Assembly: GCA_049657775.1 (NCBI GenBank) | Contig: JBASNZ010000089.1 | Location: 1 to 25,056 of the forward strand | Origin: JBASNZ01 sp049657775 | GTDB taxonomy: Bacteria > Actinomycetota > Coriobacteriia > Anaerosomatales > Anaerosomataceae | Reading direction: 5' to 3' | Length of the DNA: 25,056 bases | Shown here: positions 1 to 7,305 of the stretch, piece after piece | Layout of the letters: each line of letters begins with the position of its first letter | How positions within the stretch are numbered: position 1 is the stretch's first letter | The notes under the pieces: generated by a model | What the model was told of the DNA's origin: nothing | What the model saw: the letters and a program-made list of their open reading frames with translations, nothing else | Databases searched by the model: none | Made by a program: the position numbers and the translations under genes

Positions 1-1
1 C

Positions 2-562
2 GACGTCGCGCGCGACACCGTTGAGTCGACGCCCGCGATCCTTTCACGCGCCTCCGAATTCGACGTGATGGTCACGACCGGCGGCGTGAGCATGGGTGAC
101 TACGACGTCGTCAAGGACGTGCTGGAGCAGATCGGCGAGCTCGATTTCTGGAAGGTCGCCATGCGCCCCGGGGCGCCGCAGACCCATGGCGCCATCGGCG
201 GCACGCCCTTCTTCGGACTACCGGGCAACCCGACATCCACCATGGTGGGCTTCGAGCTCTTCGTGCGTCCGGTCGTGCGCAAGATGGCGGGCCACACCCG
301 GCTCCTGCGCCCTCGCCACCCGGTCGTTCTTGCTCACGAGATCAAGAAGAAGCCGGATCGCAGGTATTTCATGCGTGCCAGGGCCGACAGACGCGACGAC
401 GGCACGTACATTGCAGCACTCTCGGGGGCGCAGTCCTCGGCGATGCTCACGTCGATGCATCGTGCGAACTGCCTGCTCGTCCTGCCCGAAGGTGAGTCGT
501 GCTTCGACGCGGGGGCAACCGTTGACTGTATCCGCCTCGACATGGAAGAAGGAACACAATGA
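2..562 (+). CDS. moeA: Molybdopterin molybdenumtransferase MoeA, 3' part
   Basis: MoeA inserts molybdate into adenylylated molybdopterin (MPT-AMP) in the cytoplasm. The window opens inside this gene; the frame is open from base 2 and about 186 C-terminal residues are present. Visible motifs are TTGGVSMGDYD (the MoeA/MogA-fold loop that binds the pterin), FWKVAMRPGAP, and GLPGNPTSTMVGFELFVRPV, all diagnostic of MoeA domain III, followed by the beta-rich domain IV (HPVVLAHEIKKKPDRRYFMRA). The stop overlaps the start of the next gene (ATGA), so the two are probably translationally coupled. It is the first visible gene of a molybdenum-cofactor operon. Family assignment is secure. Whether this is the only MoeA paralogue, and how long the N-terminus is, cannot be seen. 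Confidence 0.95.
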   Translation, partial: DVARDTVESTPAILSRASEFDVMVTTGGVSMGDYDVVKDVLEQIGELDFWKVAMRPGAPQTHGAIGGTPFFGLPGNPTSTMVGFELFVRPVVRKMAGHTRLLRPRHPVVLAHEIKKKPDRRYFMRARADRRDDGTYIAALSGAQSSAMLTSMHRANCLLVLPEGESCFDAGATVDCIRLDMEEGTQ

Positions 563-777
563 GTAGCGACACCCCCAAGGAACTCGACCCCCGGTGGGCC
601 GACCAGATCACACCGGAACTGACCGATGCGATCCTCGGCAAGGCCGTTGAAGGCCGCATCACCTGCCCCGTGCTGCGCAAGCTGGCCGAGGACCAGGGCG
701 TGGTCTACAAGGTGGCGGGTACCGCCGCCGACCTGGCCGGCGTGAAGGTCAAGAACTGCGATCTCGGGTGCTTCTAG
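559..777 (+). CDS. Small cysteine-containing protein of the Moco operon, function unknown
   Basis: A 72-residue soluble protein between moeA and mobB, overlapping moeA by 4 bases and ending one base before mobB. It has Cys36 in ITCPVLRKLAED and ends in KNCDLGCF (Cys67, Cys71), giving three cysteines, two as CxxxC at the extreme C-terminus. The central part (residues 34-66) looks like a short helical segment with a VYKVAGTAADLAGVKVK pattern, which resembles a small helix-turn-helix-type fold. I recall similar small proteins, or C-terminal tails on ModE-like regulators, ending in LGCF in anaerobes, but this is memory, not a search result. The position inside the Moco operon suggests a part in cofactor metabolism or sensing, possibly through cysteine chemistry or metal binding. 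No enzymatic motif is visible and no function is assigned. Confidence 0.75.
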   Translation: MSSDTPKELDPRWADQITPELTDAILGKAVEGRITCPVLRKLAEDQGVVYKVAGTAADLAGVKVKNCDLGCF

Positions 778-778
778 C

Positions 779-1303
779 GTGAGCGAGGGGACCGGCATCC
801 CCGTCGTCTCGATCGTTGGCAAGAGCGACTCGGGTAAGACGACGCTTGTGGAAGGCGTGGTGCGCGCGCTCGTCGCGCGCGGCCACCGCGTTGCCACATG
901 CAAGCATCACGTGCACGAAGTCGATATCGACATCCCCGGCAAGGACTCGTGGCGCCATGCGCACGCCGGCGCGTCGGTATCGATGATCGCCTCACCCTCG
1001 CAGTTCGCCGTCGTGCGCAGGGTCGACGAGGACCAGCCGCTCGACGTCATCACGGGTGAGGCGGAGCGCGCAGGATGCGGCATCCTCATCACCGAAGGCT
1101 TCAAGCGCGCGGGAAGCATCCGGATCGAGGTCTCCCGGCTTGCGCGCTCCGACGAACTCATCAGTGAGCCTGATGAGCTGTTTGCGCTCGTCAGCGACAA
1201 CCCCGAACTTGAGGTGCCCGGCGTGCCGCGCTTCGATCTCAACGATCACGCCGGCCTCGTCGACCTCATCGAAGACACATTCCTCTCTGGCGGTGACGCA
1301 TGA
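779..1303 (+). CDS. mobB: Molybdopterin-guanine dinucleotide biosynthesis adaptor MobB
   Basis: MobB is a GTP-binding P-loop protein that assists MobA in attaching GMP to molybdopterin. The 174-residue product starts at GTG, right after the preceding stop, and has a Walker A motif GKSDSGKTTL at residues 14-23. It then shows the MobB signatures HHVHEVDIDIPGKDSWRH (about residues 42-59), where the GKDSWRH stretch is typical, and GILITEGFKRAG (about 101-112), and a C-terminal VPRFDLND close to helix LVDLIED. Length fits stand-alone MobB (about 160-175 residues). The stop overlaps the moaA start. mobA is not present in the window. Confidence in the family is high; the exact cofactor form made (MGD or another nucleotide) cannot be told from this gene. 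Confidence 0.93.
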   Translation: MSEGTGIPVVSIVGKSDSGKTTLVEGVVRALVARGHRVATCKHHVHEVDIDIPGKDSWRHAHAGASVSMIASPSQFAVVRRVDEDQPLDVITGEAERAGCGILITEGFKRAGSIRIEVSRLARSDELISEPDELFALVSDNPELEVPGVPRFDLNDHAGLVDLIEDTFLSGGDA

Positions 1304-2331
1304 TGGCGACGGATTCACACGGACGGCGTATCGACTACCTGCGGATCAGCGTCACGGACCGCTGCAACCTGCGGTGCGTGTACTGCATGCCTCCCGAGGG
1401 TGTGCCGTGGAAGGCCCACGAGGATATCCTCTCGTGGGAGGAGATCGAGCGCTTCGCGTCCGTGGCCGCCGAGGAGGGCATCTCCAAGATCCGCCTCACC
1501 GGCGGCGAGCCGCTCGTGCGATCCGGCATCGTAGACCACGTGCGACGACTGCGCGAGATGACAGGTATCGAGTCCATCGCTATCACCACCAACGGCACGC
1601 TGCTGCCAAAGTACGCAAAAGACCTGGTAGATGCGGGGCTCACCCGCGTCAACATCTCGCTCGACACGCTCGATCCCGCCACCTACACGAGCATCACGCG
1701 CGGCGGGAAGCTCGAGGATGTGCTTGCCGGTATGGAGGCCGCGTTCGAGGCGGGCATGGACCCCATCAAGATCAACGTAGTCGTGGTGCGCAGCCTGGAG
1801 CAGGACCTCCTCGGCTTCGCGAAGATGACGCTCGAGCGTCCGGTGCACGTGCGCTTCATCGAGTACATGCCGGTGGGCGGCGTGGAGCTCGAAGGTACCG
1901 CGTGCTCCAGCAGCGAAGGGGAGGGCTGGACCGAGGCGGACACCGTCCCCTCCGATGAGACGCTCGCGTTTCTCACCGAAGCGGGAGCGGTCGCCGGCTT
2001 CGGTGAGCTTCAGGCGGTCGCACGCGACGACGCCCCCGGTGGGTGGGGCCCCGCACACTACTACCGCTTCCCCGGCGCGCCAGGGACGCTTGGTGTCATC
2101 TCACCGCTGTCGCACCACTTCTGCCGCGAGTGCAACCGTTTGCGGCTTACCGCGGACGGACGCCTCAGGACGTGTCTGTTCAGCGACGATGAACTCGACG
2201 CCAGGGTCGTGCTCCGAGAGGGTACCCCCGAGGACGTCCACGCGCTCATCAAGACCGCGCTTGCCAACAAGCCCGAGAGCCATAATCAACGGATCGGCAC
2301 GATCCGCCGCATGTCTCAGATCGGAGGCTGA
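1300..2331 (+). CDS. moaA: GTP 3',8-cyclase MoaA
   Basis: Radical SAM enzyme that turns GTP into 3',8-cyclo-GTP, the first step of molybdopterin synthesis. In the 343-residue product the N-terminal SAM cluster motif is DRCNLRCVYC (Cys22, Cys26, Cys29), followed by KIRLTGGEPLVR, ITTNGTLL and VNISLDTLDP. The C-terminal second [4Fe-4S] cluster is seen in HHFCRECNRLRLT and then LRTCLFSDDE. The protein ends in Gly-Gly, the conserved MoaA tail needed for activity. Between EYMPVG and the C-terminal region there is a somewhat longer acidic/Ser-rich loop (VELEGTACSSSEGEGW) than I expect for MoaA. Two ATG codons (1300 and 1303) are possible; 1300 gives an ATGA overlap with mobB. moaC follows directly. 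Confidence 0.97.
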   Translation: MMATDSHGRRIDYLRISVTDRCNLRCVYCMPPEGVPWKAHEDILSWEEIERFASVAAEEGISKIRLTGGEPLVRSGIVDHVRRLREMTGIESIAITTNGTLLPKYAKDLVDAGLTRVNISLDTLDPATYTSITRGGKLEDVLAGMEAAFEAGMDPIKINVVVVRSLEQDLLGFAKMTLERPVHVRFIEYMPVGGVELEGTACSSSEGEGWTEADTVPSDETLAFLTEAGAVAGFGELQAVARDDAPGGWGPAHYYRFPGAPGTLGVISPLSHHFCRECNRLRLTADGRLRTCLFSDDELDARVVLREGTPEDVHALIKTALANKPESHNQRIGTIRRMSQIGG

Positions 2332-2332
2332 C

Positions 2333-2815
2333 GTGGGCGATACGCCCAAGCTCACGCACATCGACGAGTCCGGCGCCGCGCGCATGGTGGACGTCGCGGG
2401 CAAAGACGTCACGCACCGCCGCGCGGTCGCATCCGCGAAGGTGCTCATGGACGCCACGACGCTCGAGATGATCATCAGCGGGCGTGCGGCCAAGGGCGAC
2501 GTGCTCGCAGTGGCGCGTGTGGCGGGGATCATGGCGGCCAAGAAGACCGCCGACCTCATCCCCATGTGCCACCCGCTGGCGCTCACGCACGTCTCGGTCG
2601 ACCTCGAGCCCGAGTACTCGGCCATCAAGATCACCGCCACCGCCGAGACTGACGGCAAGACCGGCGTGGAGATGGAAGCGCTCACCGCGGCGGCGGTCGC
2701 GGGGCTCACGATCTACGATATGTGCAAGGCGGTCGATCGGGGGATGGTCGTCACCGACGTCATGCTGCTCGAAAAAGAGGGCGGGAAATCCGGTCACTAC
2801 CTGCGAGAGGACTAG
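2333..2815 (+). CDS. moaC: Cyclic pyranopterin monophosphate synthase MoaC
   Basis: MoaC converts 3',8-cyclo-GTP to cyclic pyranopterin monophosphate (precursor Z). The chosen GTG start lies one base after the moaA stop and 5 bases after a GGAGG site inside the moaA end; it yields 160 residues beginning MGDTPKLTHIDESG, matching the usual MoaC N-terminus. An ATG at 2385 would cut off the conserved LTHID segment. Diagnostic motifs are ARMVDV, KGDVLAVARVAGIMAAKKT, LIPMCHPLALTHV (active-site CHPL), GVEMEALTAAAVAGLTIYDMCKAVDRGM (split: GVEMEAL, LTIYDMCKA, DRGMV), and EKEGGKSGHY. Length is standard for the family. Operon position between moaA and the MOSC gene agrees with the assignment. Confidence 0.97.
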   Translation: MGDTPKLTHIDESGAARMVDVAGKDVTHRRAVASAKVLMDATTLEMIISGRAAKGDVLAVARVAGIMAAKKTADLIPMCHPLALTHVSVDLEPEYSAIKITATAETDGKTGVEMEALTAAAVAGLTIYDMCKAVDRGMVVTDVMLLEKEGGKSGHYLRED

Positions 2816-2817
2816 CA

Positions 2818-3318
2818 ATGACAGACACGGCCACGTTCCCCGGACCCGGAGTGGTCACTTCGGTCAACCTGTCCGAGAAGAAGACCGTCCGCAAGACGCG
2901 CGGCACGCGCGGCGTGCTTGTGGAGAACCACGGCTTCGAGGGCGACGCACATGCGGGTGACTGGCATCGCCAGATCAGCCTGCTTGCGCAGGAGTCCATC
3001 GATACGATGGTCGCCAAGGGTCTTGACGTGCTTGCCGGCGACTTCGCCGAGAACATCACCACCAAGGACATCGACCTGCTCGGGCTCCCGATCGGCAGCA
3101 TCGTCCACATCGGCGACGAAGCCGTTGTCGAGATCAGCCAGATCGGCAAGGTCTGCCACACCAAGTGCGCCATCTACTACCAGGCAGGTGACTGTGTCAT
3201 GCCGCGGGAGGGCATCTTCGCGGTCGTGCACCGTGGTGGTACCGTACGTACAGGCGACGCCGTCGTCGTCGAGTCTCTTGGGGAGGGTACATGCAGCCAC
3301 TCCGTATCGGAGTCCTGA
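2818..3318 (+). CDS. Stand-alone MOSC domain protein
   Basis: A 166-residue single-domain MOSC protein, starting 2 bases after moaC. MOSC domains are the beta-barrel domains of molybdenum-cofactor sulfurases and of YiiM/MARC-type proteins; they bind molybdopterin or carry sulfur through a conserved cysteine. Visible family features are GVLVENHGFEGDAHAGDWHRQISLL (as HGFEGDAHAG and WHRQISLL), GDFAENITTKDIDL, and QIGKVCHTKCAIYYQAGDC with the candidate conserved Cys in the C-H-T-K-C stretch, then REGIFAVV. The last 28 bases overlap the start of mogA, so the C-terminal tail (GTCSHSVSES) is encoded over mogA's first codons. Its place in the Moco operon and the nearby cysteine desulfurase suggest a role in sulfur handling or maturation of the cofactor. 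The substrate is unknown. Confidence 0.9.
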   Translation: MTDTATFPGPGVVTSVNLSEKKTVRKTRGTRGVLVENHGFEGDAHAGDWHRQISLLAQESIDTMVAKGLDVLAGDFAENITTKDIDLLGLPIGSIVHIGDEAVVEISQIGKVCHTKCAIYYQAGDCVMPREGIFAVVHRGGTVRTGDAVVVESLGEGTCSHSVSES

Positions 3319-3773
3319 CCTGCTCGGACACGCGCTCAGCGGGCGAGGCGGAGGATACCTCGGGTAAGGCGCTCATCGCGCTCTCCGAAGAGCGGGGATG
3401 GCTGGCATCCGCGTATCACGTGGTGCCTGACGATGAGGAGTCCATCGCGGCTGCTCTCATAGAGATGGCCGATGTGGACGAGGTCGACGTTCTGCTCACG
3501 ACCGGCGGTACCGGCCTTGGCCCGCGCGACGTCTGCCCCGAGGTCACACTCCGCCACGCCGACCGGGCGATCCCCGGCATCGCCGAGGCGATCAGGTCCG
3601 AGAGCCTCAAGATCACCAAGCGCGCGATGCTGTCGCGCGCCGTCGCCGCCCAGCGTGGCCGCACCCTCATCATCAACCTGCCGGGCAGCGAGAAGGCGGT
3701 GCGCGAGGCGTTCGCGATAGTCGCCGATCAGCTCGAGCACGCGGTCGAGATGATGGCCGGCGGCGGGCACTAG
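3291..3773 (+). CDS. mogA: Molybdopterin adenylyltransferase MogA
   Basis: MogA adenylates molybdopterin with ATP, giving MPT-AMP for MoeA. The 160-residue product has the fold motif LLTTGGTGLGPRDVCPE (TTGGTG at residues 70-75), AIPGIAEAIR, LSRAVAAQRGRTLIINLPGS and PGSEKAVREAF. Length fits the single-domain MogA/MoaB family (about 150-180). The ATG is preceded by GGGAGGG at about 3281-3287 and lies inside the end of the MOSC gene. MoaB-type proteins share the fold, but the neighbours (moeA, moaA, moaC) and GLGPRDVCPEVT make the MogA role the natural reading; distinction from MoaB rests on context. Confidence 0.93.
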   Translation: MQPLRIGVLTCSDTRSAGEAEDTSGKALIALSEERGWLASAYHVVPDDEESIAAALIEMADVDEVDVLLTTGGTGLGPRDVCPEVTLRHADRAIPGIAEAIRSESLKITKRAMLSRAVAAQRGRTLIINLPGSEKAVREAFAIVADQLEHAVEMMAGGGH

Positions 3774-3780
3774 GAGAACC

Positions 3781-4932
3781 ATGACCCACGACGGGATCAA
3801 CTACCTCGACCACTCCGCGACCTCGTGGCCAAAGCCGCCCGAGGTCGTCGCGGCTGTCGTGGACGCGCTCGAGCGCGCGGGAGGCAATCCGCACCGGAGC
3901 GCGCACTCGCTCGCGCTCGCGGCGTCGCGCGTGATACTCGAGGCAAGATCGTCGGTGGCCTCTCTTCTCGGCGTGCCTGACTCGCGTGACATCGCGTTCG
4001 TACCGGGGTGCACGTACGGCCTCAACCTGGCCCTCAAGGGAATCTTGCGGCACGGAGATCGTGTCGTGGTCTCCTCGGTCGAACACAACGCGGTTTCACG
4101 GCCCCTGGCACGGCTGGCCGCCTCGGGGGTCAAGATCATCACCGTGCGAGCAGACACGACCGGACTCGTCGATCCCGACGAGATGGAAGCGGCTGTGATG
4201 GGCGGTGCGACCAAGGCGGTCGTCTGCCAGCACGCGTCCAACGTCACCGGAGCTATCCAGTCTGTGGGGGACCTCGCCGATATCGCGCACGCCGCAGGCG
4301 CGGTGCTCATCGTCGACGGTGCGCAGGCGGTGGGTCACATCAAGGTGGACCTGACGGCGCTCGGCGCCGACGTCTACGTCGCCTCGGGGCACAAGGGCCT
4401 CCTCGGCCCCCAGGGCGTGGGTGTGCTCTATATCGCCCCCGGCCTTGAGGTTCGCGAGCTCGTGCAGGGTGGGAGCGGAGGCCATTCGGAAGGCGACACC
4501 ATGCCGCTGGAGAGACCCGACCGCTACGAGGCGGGTACGCCCAACACCCCCGCCATCGCAGGCCTCGGCGCTGCCGCGCGAGTGCTTGCGGTCTCCCTGG
4601 ACGGCCTACTCGCCGAGGAGAACCGGCTGACCAGGCGCCTCATGGAGGGGCTCTCGGCGATTCCAGGGCTCCGCATCCTCGGGCCGGGTATCGGTTTGGA
4701 GCGGGTCCCGGTCGTGAGCGTGGTTCATACCAGCGTGGATGCCGACCGCATCGCCTTCGAACTCGACTCGCGCTATCGCATCGCCGTGCGGGCCGGCCTG
4801 CACTGCGCTCCGCGTGCGCACGAGACCGTCGGTACGCTCGAGTGCGGAGCGGTCCGGTTCGGGATCGGGCGGGGCGTCACAGAGGGTGACATCGACGCGG
4901 CCGTTACCGCGATGGGTGAGATCTGCGCGTGA
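3781..4932 (+). CDS. Cysteine desulfurase family protein (class V aminotransferase, SufS/CsdB-like)
   Basis: A pyridoxal-phosphate enzyme expected to remove sulfur (or selenium) from cysteine (selenocysteine) and leave it as a persulfide. In the 383-residue product the N-terminal NYLDHSATSWPKPPEV is typical, VDGAQAVGH precedes the PLP lysine in SGHKGLLGPQG (Lys205), and the catalytic cysteine is Cys342 in RAGLHCAPRAHETVGT. This form (GLHCAP..HETIGT-like) belongs to the family often called am_tr_V_EGC in anaerobes, rather than the housekeeping IscS. The ATG follows an AGGAG that overlaps the mogA stop. The gene ends overlapping the DUF3343 gene by 4 bases, so the pair is probably translated together. 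Linkage to Moco genes suggests it supplies sulfur or selenium for molybdo- or selenoenzymes. The physiological substrate is not proven by sequence. Confidence 0.9.
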   Translation: MTHDGINYLDHSATSWPKPPEVVAAVVDALERAGGNPHRSAHSLALAASRVILEARSSVASLLGVPDSRDIAFVPGCTYGLNLALKGILRHGDRVVVSSVEHNAVSRPLARLAASGVKIITVRADTTGLVDPDEMEAAVMGGATKAVVCQHASNVTGAIQSVGDLADIAHAAGAVLIVDGAQAVGHIKVDLTALGADVYVASGHKGLLGPQGVGVLYIAPGLEVRELVQGGSGGHSEGDTMPLERPDRYEAGTPNTPAIAGLGAAARVLAVSLDGLLAEENRLTRRLMEGLSAIPGLRILGPGIGLERVPVVSVVHTSVDADRIAFELDSRYRIAVRAGLHCAPRAHETVGTLECGAVRFGIGRGVTEGDIDAAVTAMGEICA

Positions 4933-5180
4933 GCGACACGCGCACGTTCGTGGCGTACGGCTTCGCCACCACGCACGACGCGCTCACAGGCGAGCAGCTG
5001 CTCGATGTCCTCGGCGTCGGCTACGCCACTATCCCCGCGCCGCGGGCGCTTGGCGCTCCGTGCGGGATCGCGCTCCGCGTGATCATGGAGGAAGCGACCG
5101 CCGCGGAGGCCGCGTTCACCATGGGTGGCCTTGCGTGGACCGGCAGGGTCGAGTTCGAGGATCGCACGCCCGGCCGATGA
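4929..5180 (+). CDS. DUF3343 putative Se/S carrier protein
   Basis: An 83-residue protein of the DUF3343 family, which is annotated in family databases as a putative selenium/sulfur carrier. Features are FATTHDALTGEQLLDVLGV (residues 12-30), the proline-rich turn TIPAPRALGAP, and a single conserved cysteine, Cys45, in PCGIALRV. The GTG start overlaps the stop of the cysteine desulfurase (GTGA), and the start gives a canonical N-terminus, so the two genes form a donor-carrier pair. In many anaerobes DUF3343 genes occur beside a class V desulfurase, a SirA-like YedF and selenium genes; here the partner set is molybdenum-cofactor synthesis. The likely role, by inference, is to accept persulfide or perselenide at Cys45. 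A strong GC hairpin starts directly after its stop. Confidence 0.85.
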   Translation: MSDTRTFVAYGFATTHDALTGEQLLDVLGVGYATIPAPRALGAPCGIALRVIMEEATAAEAAFTMGGLAWTGRVEFEDRTPGR

Positions 5181-5214
5181 CCCGGGCCATCGGAGAGCCG
5201 GTGGGCAGCCCGGG
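5181..5214 (+). terminator. Hairpin at the end of the Moco operon
   Basis: Directly after the DUF3343 stop, CCCGGGC (5181-5187) is complementary to GCCCGGG (5208-5214). Inside it CATCGG (5188-5193) pairs with CCGGTG (5198-5203, one G-T pair) around the tetraloop AGAG, leaving a 4-base bulge (GGCA). No T-tract follows, so this is a plausible but not classic terminator between the convergent Moco operon and the L,D-transpeptidase gene. The rest of the gap to 5260 has no recognisable feature. Confidence 0.45.
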
Positions 5215-5260
5215 ATGCGGCGCGTGGGGGAGTCGCCGTCGGCGTCGGGGGCCGTAGCCT

Positions 5261-6298
5261 CTAATCGATGATGACGACCGGCGTACCCACATCGACGCGG
5301 TCGTACAGATCCTCGATATCCCACATGTGCATGCGCATGCACCCGTGCGACGCTGCGGTCCCGACGGAGTAGTCCTTCGACGTGCCGTGGATCCGGATGC
5401 CGGGAGCATCGAGGTTGAGCGCCCGGGTGCCGAGCGGGTTGCCGGGGCCGGGGCCGATGGTGGGGGGCATGTCTTTGGCCCAATCAGAGCCCGGGTTGGA
5501 CCATGTGGGGCGGTAGCGCTTGAGAACGATCTCCCACCAGCCACGTGGCGTGGGGTAGCCGGGTGTCCCCACGGCCACGCTGTAGGTCTTCTCGATCTTA
5601 CCGTTGTTGTACAGGAAGAGTCTGCGATCGGAGCGGCGCACCAGGATGGCCTTGCCGATGTTCTTCTCGGTGACCTTGGGCTCAGCGTACGTGACCGTGA
5701 GTTCGACGGTCTTGATGCCTCCGGTGAGCGCCTCGGTCAGCGATGCGGTCATCGCCTCGACATCGACGGTCTCGCCGCGGCGAGACGGCATGACCTTGAG
5801 CTCGCGGGCATCGAGCGTGAGCGAGGCGTCTACCGCGGACGTGTTGACCTGCTTGGCCACATCCTCGATCCATGCGCCGAGTGCGGCAGAGTCGACCGTG
5901 ACCTTGGGCTGCACGTCCGAGCCGGGATCATCCCGGGTCGCCCGCACGCGGACGCGCTCAATGAGCGATGCATCGGCCTTGGGCGCGAATGCTTCGTCTA
6001 TCATGCCGTCCACGTCCACCGTGAGCATGCTGGCAGCGTCGAGTTCGAAGACCCTGTCACCGTGCGTGACCGTGACGGGCTCTGCCAGTGGCTCGGCCAC
6101 GCGTTCTTTGATGAGGTCGGCCGCCTCGGCGCGGGGAATCCCGCCAAGTTCGGTGCCACTGACTGACGCACCTGCCGGCACGATCTCGCGGTGGAGGTAG
6201 TCGTCGGCTACGGCGAGCACGAAGAGTGTCGTTAGGGCGAACAGCGCCAGAGCCGCAAGGGCTGCGAGTAGGCGAAGCCAGATCGATCTTGTGGCCAC
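5261..6298 (-). CDS. Membrane-anchored L,D-transpeptidase (YkuD) with PG-binding_4-like domain
   Basis: Cell-wall enzyme that makes 3-3 peptide crosslinks or attaches substrates to peptidoglycan outside the membrane. The GTG start at 6298 is chosen because AAGGAG (6310-6305) lies 6 bases upstream and it places the hydrophobic segment near the N-terminus; the frame is open further upstream. The 345-residue product has a signal-anchor helix at about residues 6-31, then an extracellular region (about 45-190) resembling the VanW-neighbour peptidoglycan-binding domain that often precedes YkuD, and the YkuD domain from about 215. Catalytic motif: HGTSKDYSVGTAASHGC, with His304 and Cys320 (SHGCMRM). 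It converges with the Moco operon and diverges from cheR. Confidence 0.92.
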   Translation of the reverse strand: MATRSIWLRLLAALAALALFALTTLFVLAVADDYLHREIVPAGASVSGTELGGIPRAEAADLIKERVAEPLAEPVTVTHGDRVFELDAASMLTVDVDGMIDEAFAPKADASLIERVRVRATRDDPGSDVQPKVTVDSAALGAWIEDVAKQVNTSAVDASLTLDARELKVMPSRRGETVDVEAMTASLTEALTGGIKTVELTVTYAEPKVTEKNIGKAILVRRSDRRLFLYNNGKIEKTYSVAVGTPGYPTPRGWWEIVLKRYRPTWSNPGSDWAKDMPPTIGPGPGNPLGTRALNLDAPGIRIHGTSKDYSVGTAASHGCMRMHMWDIEDLYDRVDVGTPVVIID

Positions 6299-6385
6299 GA
6301 GGAACTCCTTGCTCCTGCCGTGGTACACGGCGGTCGTCGCATATTCTACAATGGGATGAACATCTGTGAACACTCGGGGGGTGCG

Positions 6386-7231
6386 ATGGAGGGCCGCCAG
6401 GCCGACGCGGTCTACCGTGGGAACCTCGATCGCCTGCTATCGAAGATCCGCGATGAGCGGGGACTCGATCTCTCGCAGTACCGCCCCCGGTACGTAGAGC
6501 GGCGGCTCGCGTCGCGGCTCCACGCCCTCAGGCTGCACAGCTACCGGCAGTATGCCGCCTACATCGACGAGCACCCCGATGAGTACGCGATGCTCATCGA
6601 CACGCTTACGATCAACGTGACCCAGTTCTTCCGGGACTCCACGGTCTTCGATGTGTTCCGCAGGGAGATCGTTCCCGCGCTGCTCAAGGACAAGACGATG
6701 CGCCACCAGCGGATGATCCGCGTGTGGTCCGCCGGCTGTGCGACCGGTCAGGAGCCGTATTCGCTCACGATGTCGTTCCTCTCGGCCATGGGCGACAAGT
6801 CCAACGACTACCTTCTCACGATCCTTGGAACCGACATCGACCCCAGGGCGCTCGCCCAGGCCAAGAAGGCCACCTACGAGATCGGCCAGCTTTCGCACAT
6901 ACCCAAGGTGGATCAGGTCCGTTTCTGCGACGTGCAGGGCGACCACTTCACCATCCGGCCAGAAGTGGCCCGTCACTGCAAGTTCGAATACTTGAACCTT
7001 TTCGAAGACAAGCCGATACAGGTAGTCGACGTGATCTTCTGCCGGAACGTGTTCATCTACTTCAACCGGGAGGAGCAAGATCGTGTGCTCGGAGTGTTCT
7101 GGTCGGCCCTCGCGCGTGGTGGCTACCTCGTGCTCGGCCGCAGCGAGCGGATCGCTCCGTCGACCGTGGCACACTTCGAGCTCGTCAACGGTCGTGAGCG
7201 CATCTACCGCAAGCCGCTCGGCATGCCCTAG
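6386..7231 (+). CDS. cheR: Chemotaxis protein methyltransferase CheR
   Basis: CheR methylates glutamates on chemoreceptors using S-adenosylmethionine. The ATG at 6386 is chosen because a run of G (6375-6381) lies 5 bases upstream and it gives 281 residues, the usual size; an in-frame ATG at 6356 is an alternative. Motifs: N-terminal helical CheR_N domain (about 10-70), LTINVTQFFRD (74-84), SAM-binding SAGCATGQEPYS (115-126), ILGTDIDPRAL, and FCRNVFIYFN (218-227). There is no C-terminal TPR or other fused domain. It is the first gene of the chemotaxis operon; 74 bases separate it from the receptor gene. The 5' region (6299-6385) is shared with the divergent L,D-transpeptidase. Confidence 0.96.
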   Translation: MEGRQADAVYRGNLDRLLSKIRDERGLDLSQYRPRYVERRLASRLHALRLHSYRQYAAYIDEHPDEYAMLIDTLTINVTQFFRDSTVFDVFRREIVPALLKDKTMRHQRMIRVWSAGCATGQEPYSLTMSFLSAMGDKSNDYLLTILGTDIDPRALAQAKKATYEIGQLSHIPKVDQVRFCDVQGDHFTIRPEVARHCKFEYLNLFEDKPIQVVDVIFCRNVFIYFNREEQDRVLGVFWSALARGGYLVLGRSERIAPSTVAHFELVNGRERIYRKPLGMP

Positions 7232-7305
7232 GCCTCGGTCTTTGTAGTATTGTAAGCAGCGGCGACCGGCGGGTTGCCTGGTACTCTTGAGGAGGGGACC
7301 GCTCG

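Noticed and set aside
6347..6352. TACAAT as a possible -10 element for cheR
   Set aside because: No -35 element at a suitable distance; the only TTG-like hexamer is about 32 bases away. A promoter must lie in this divergent region but cannot be placed.
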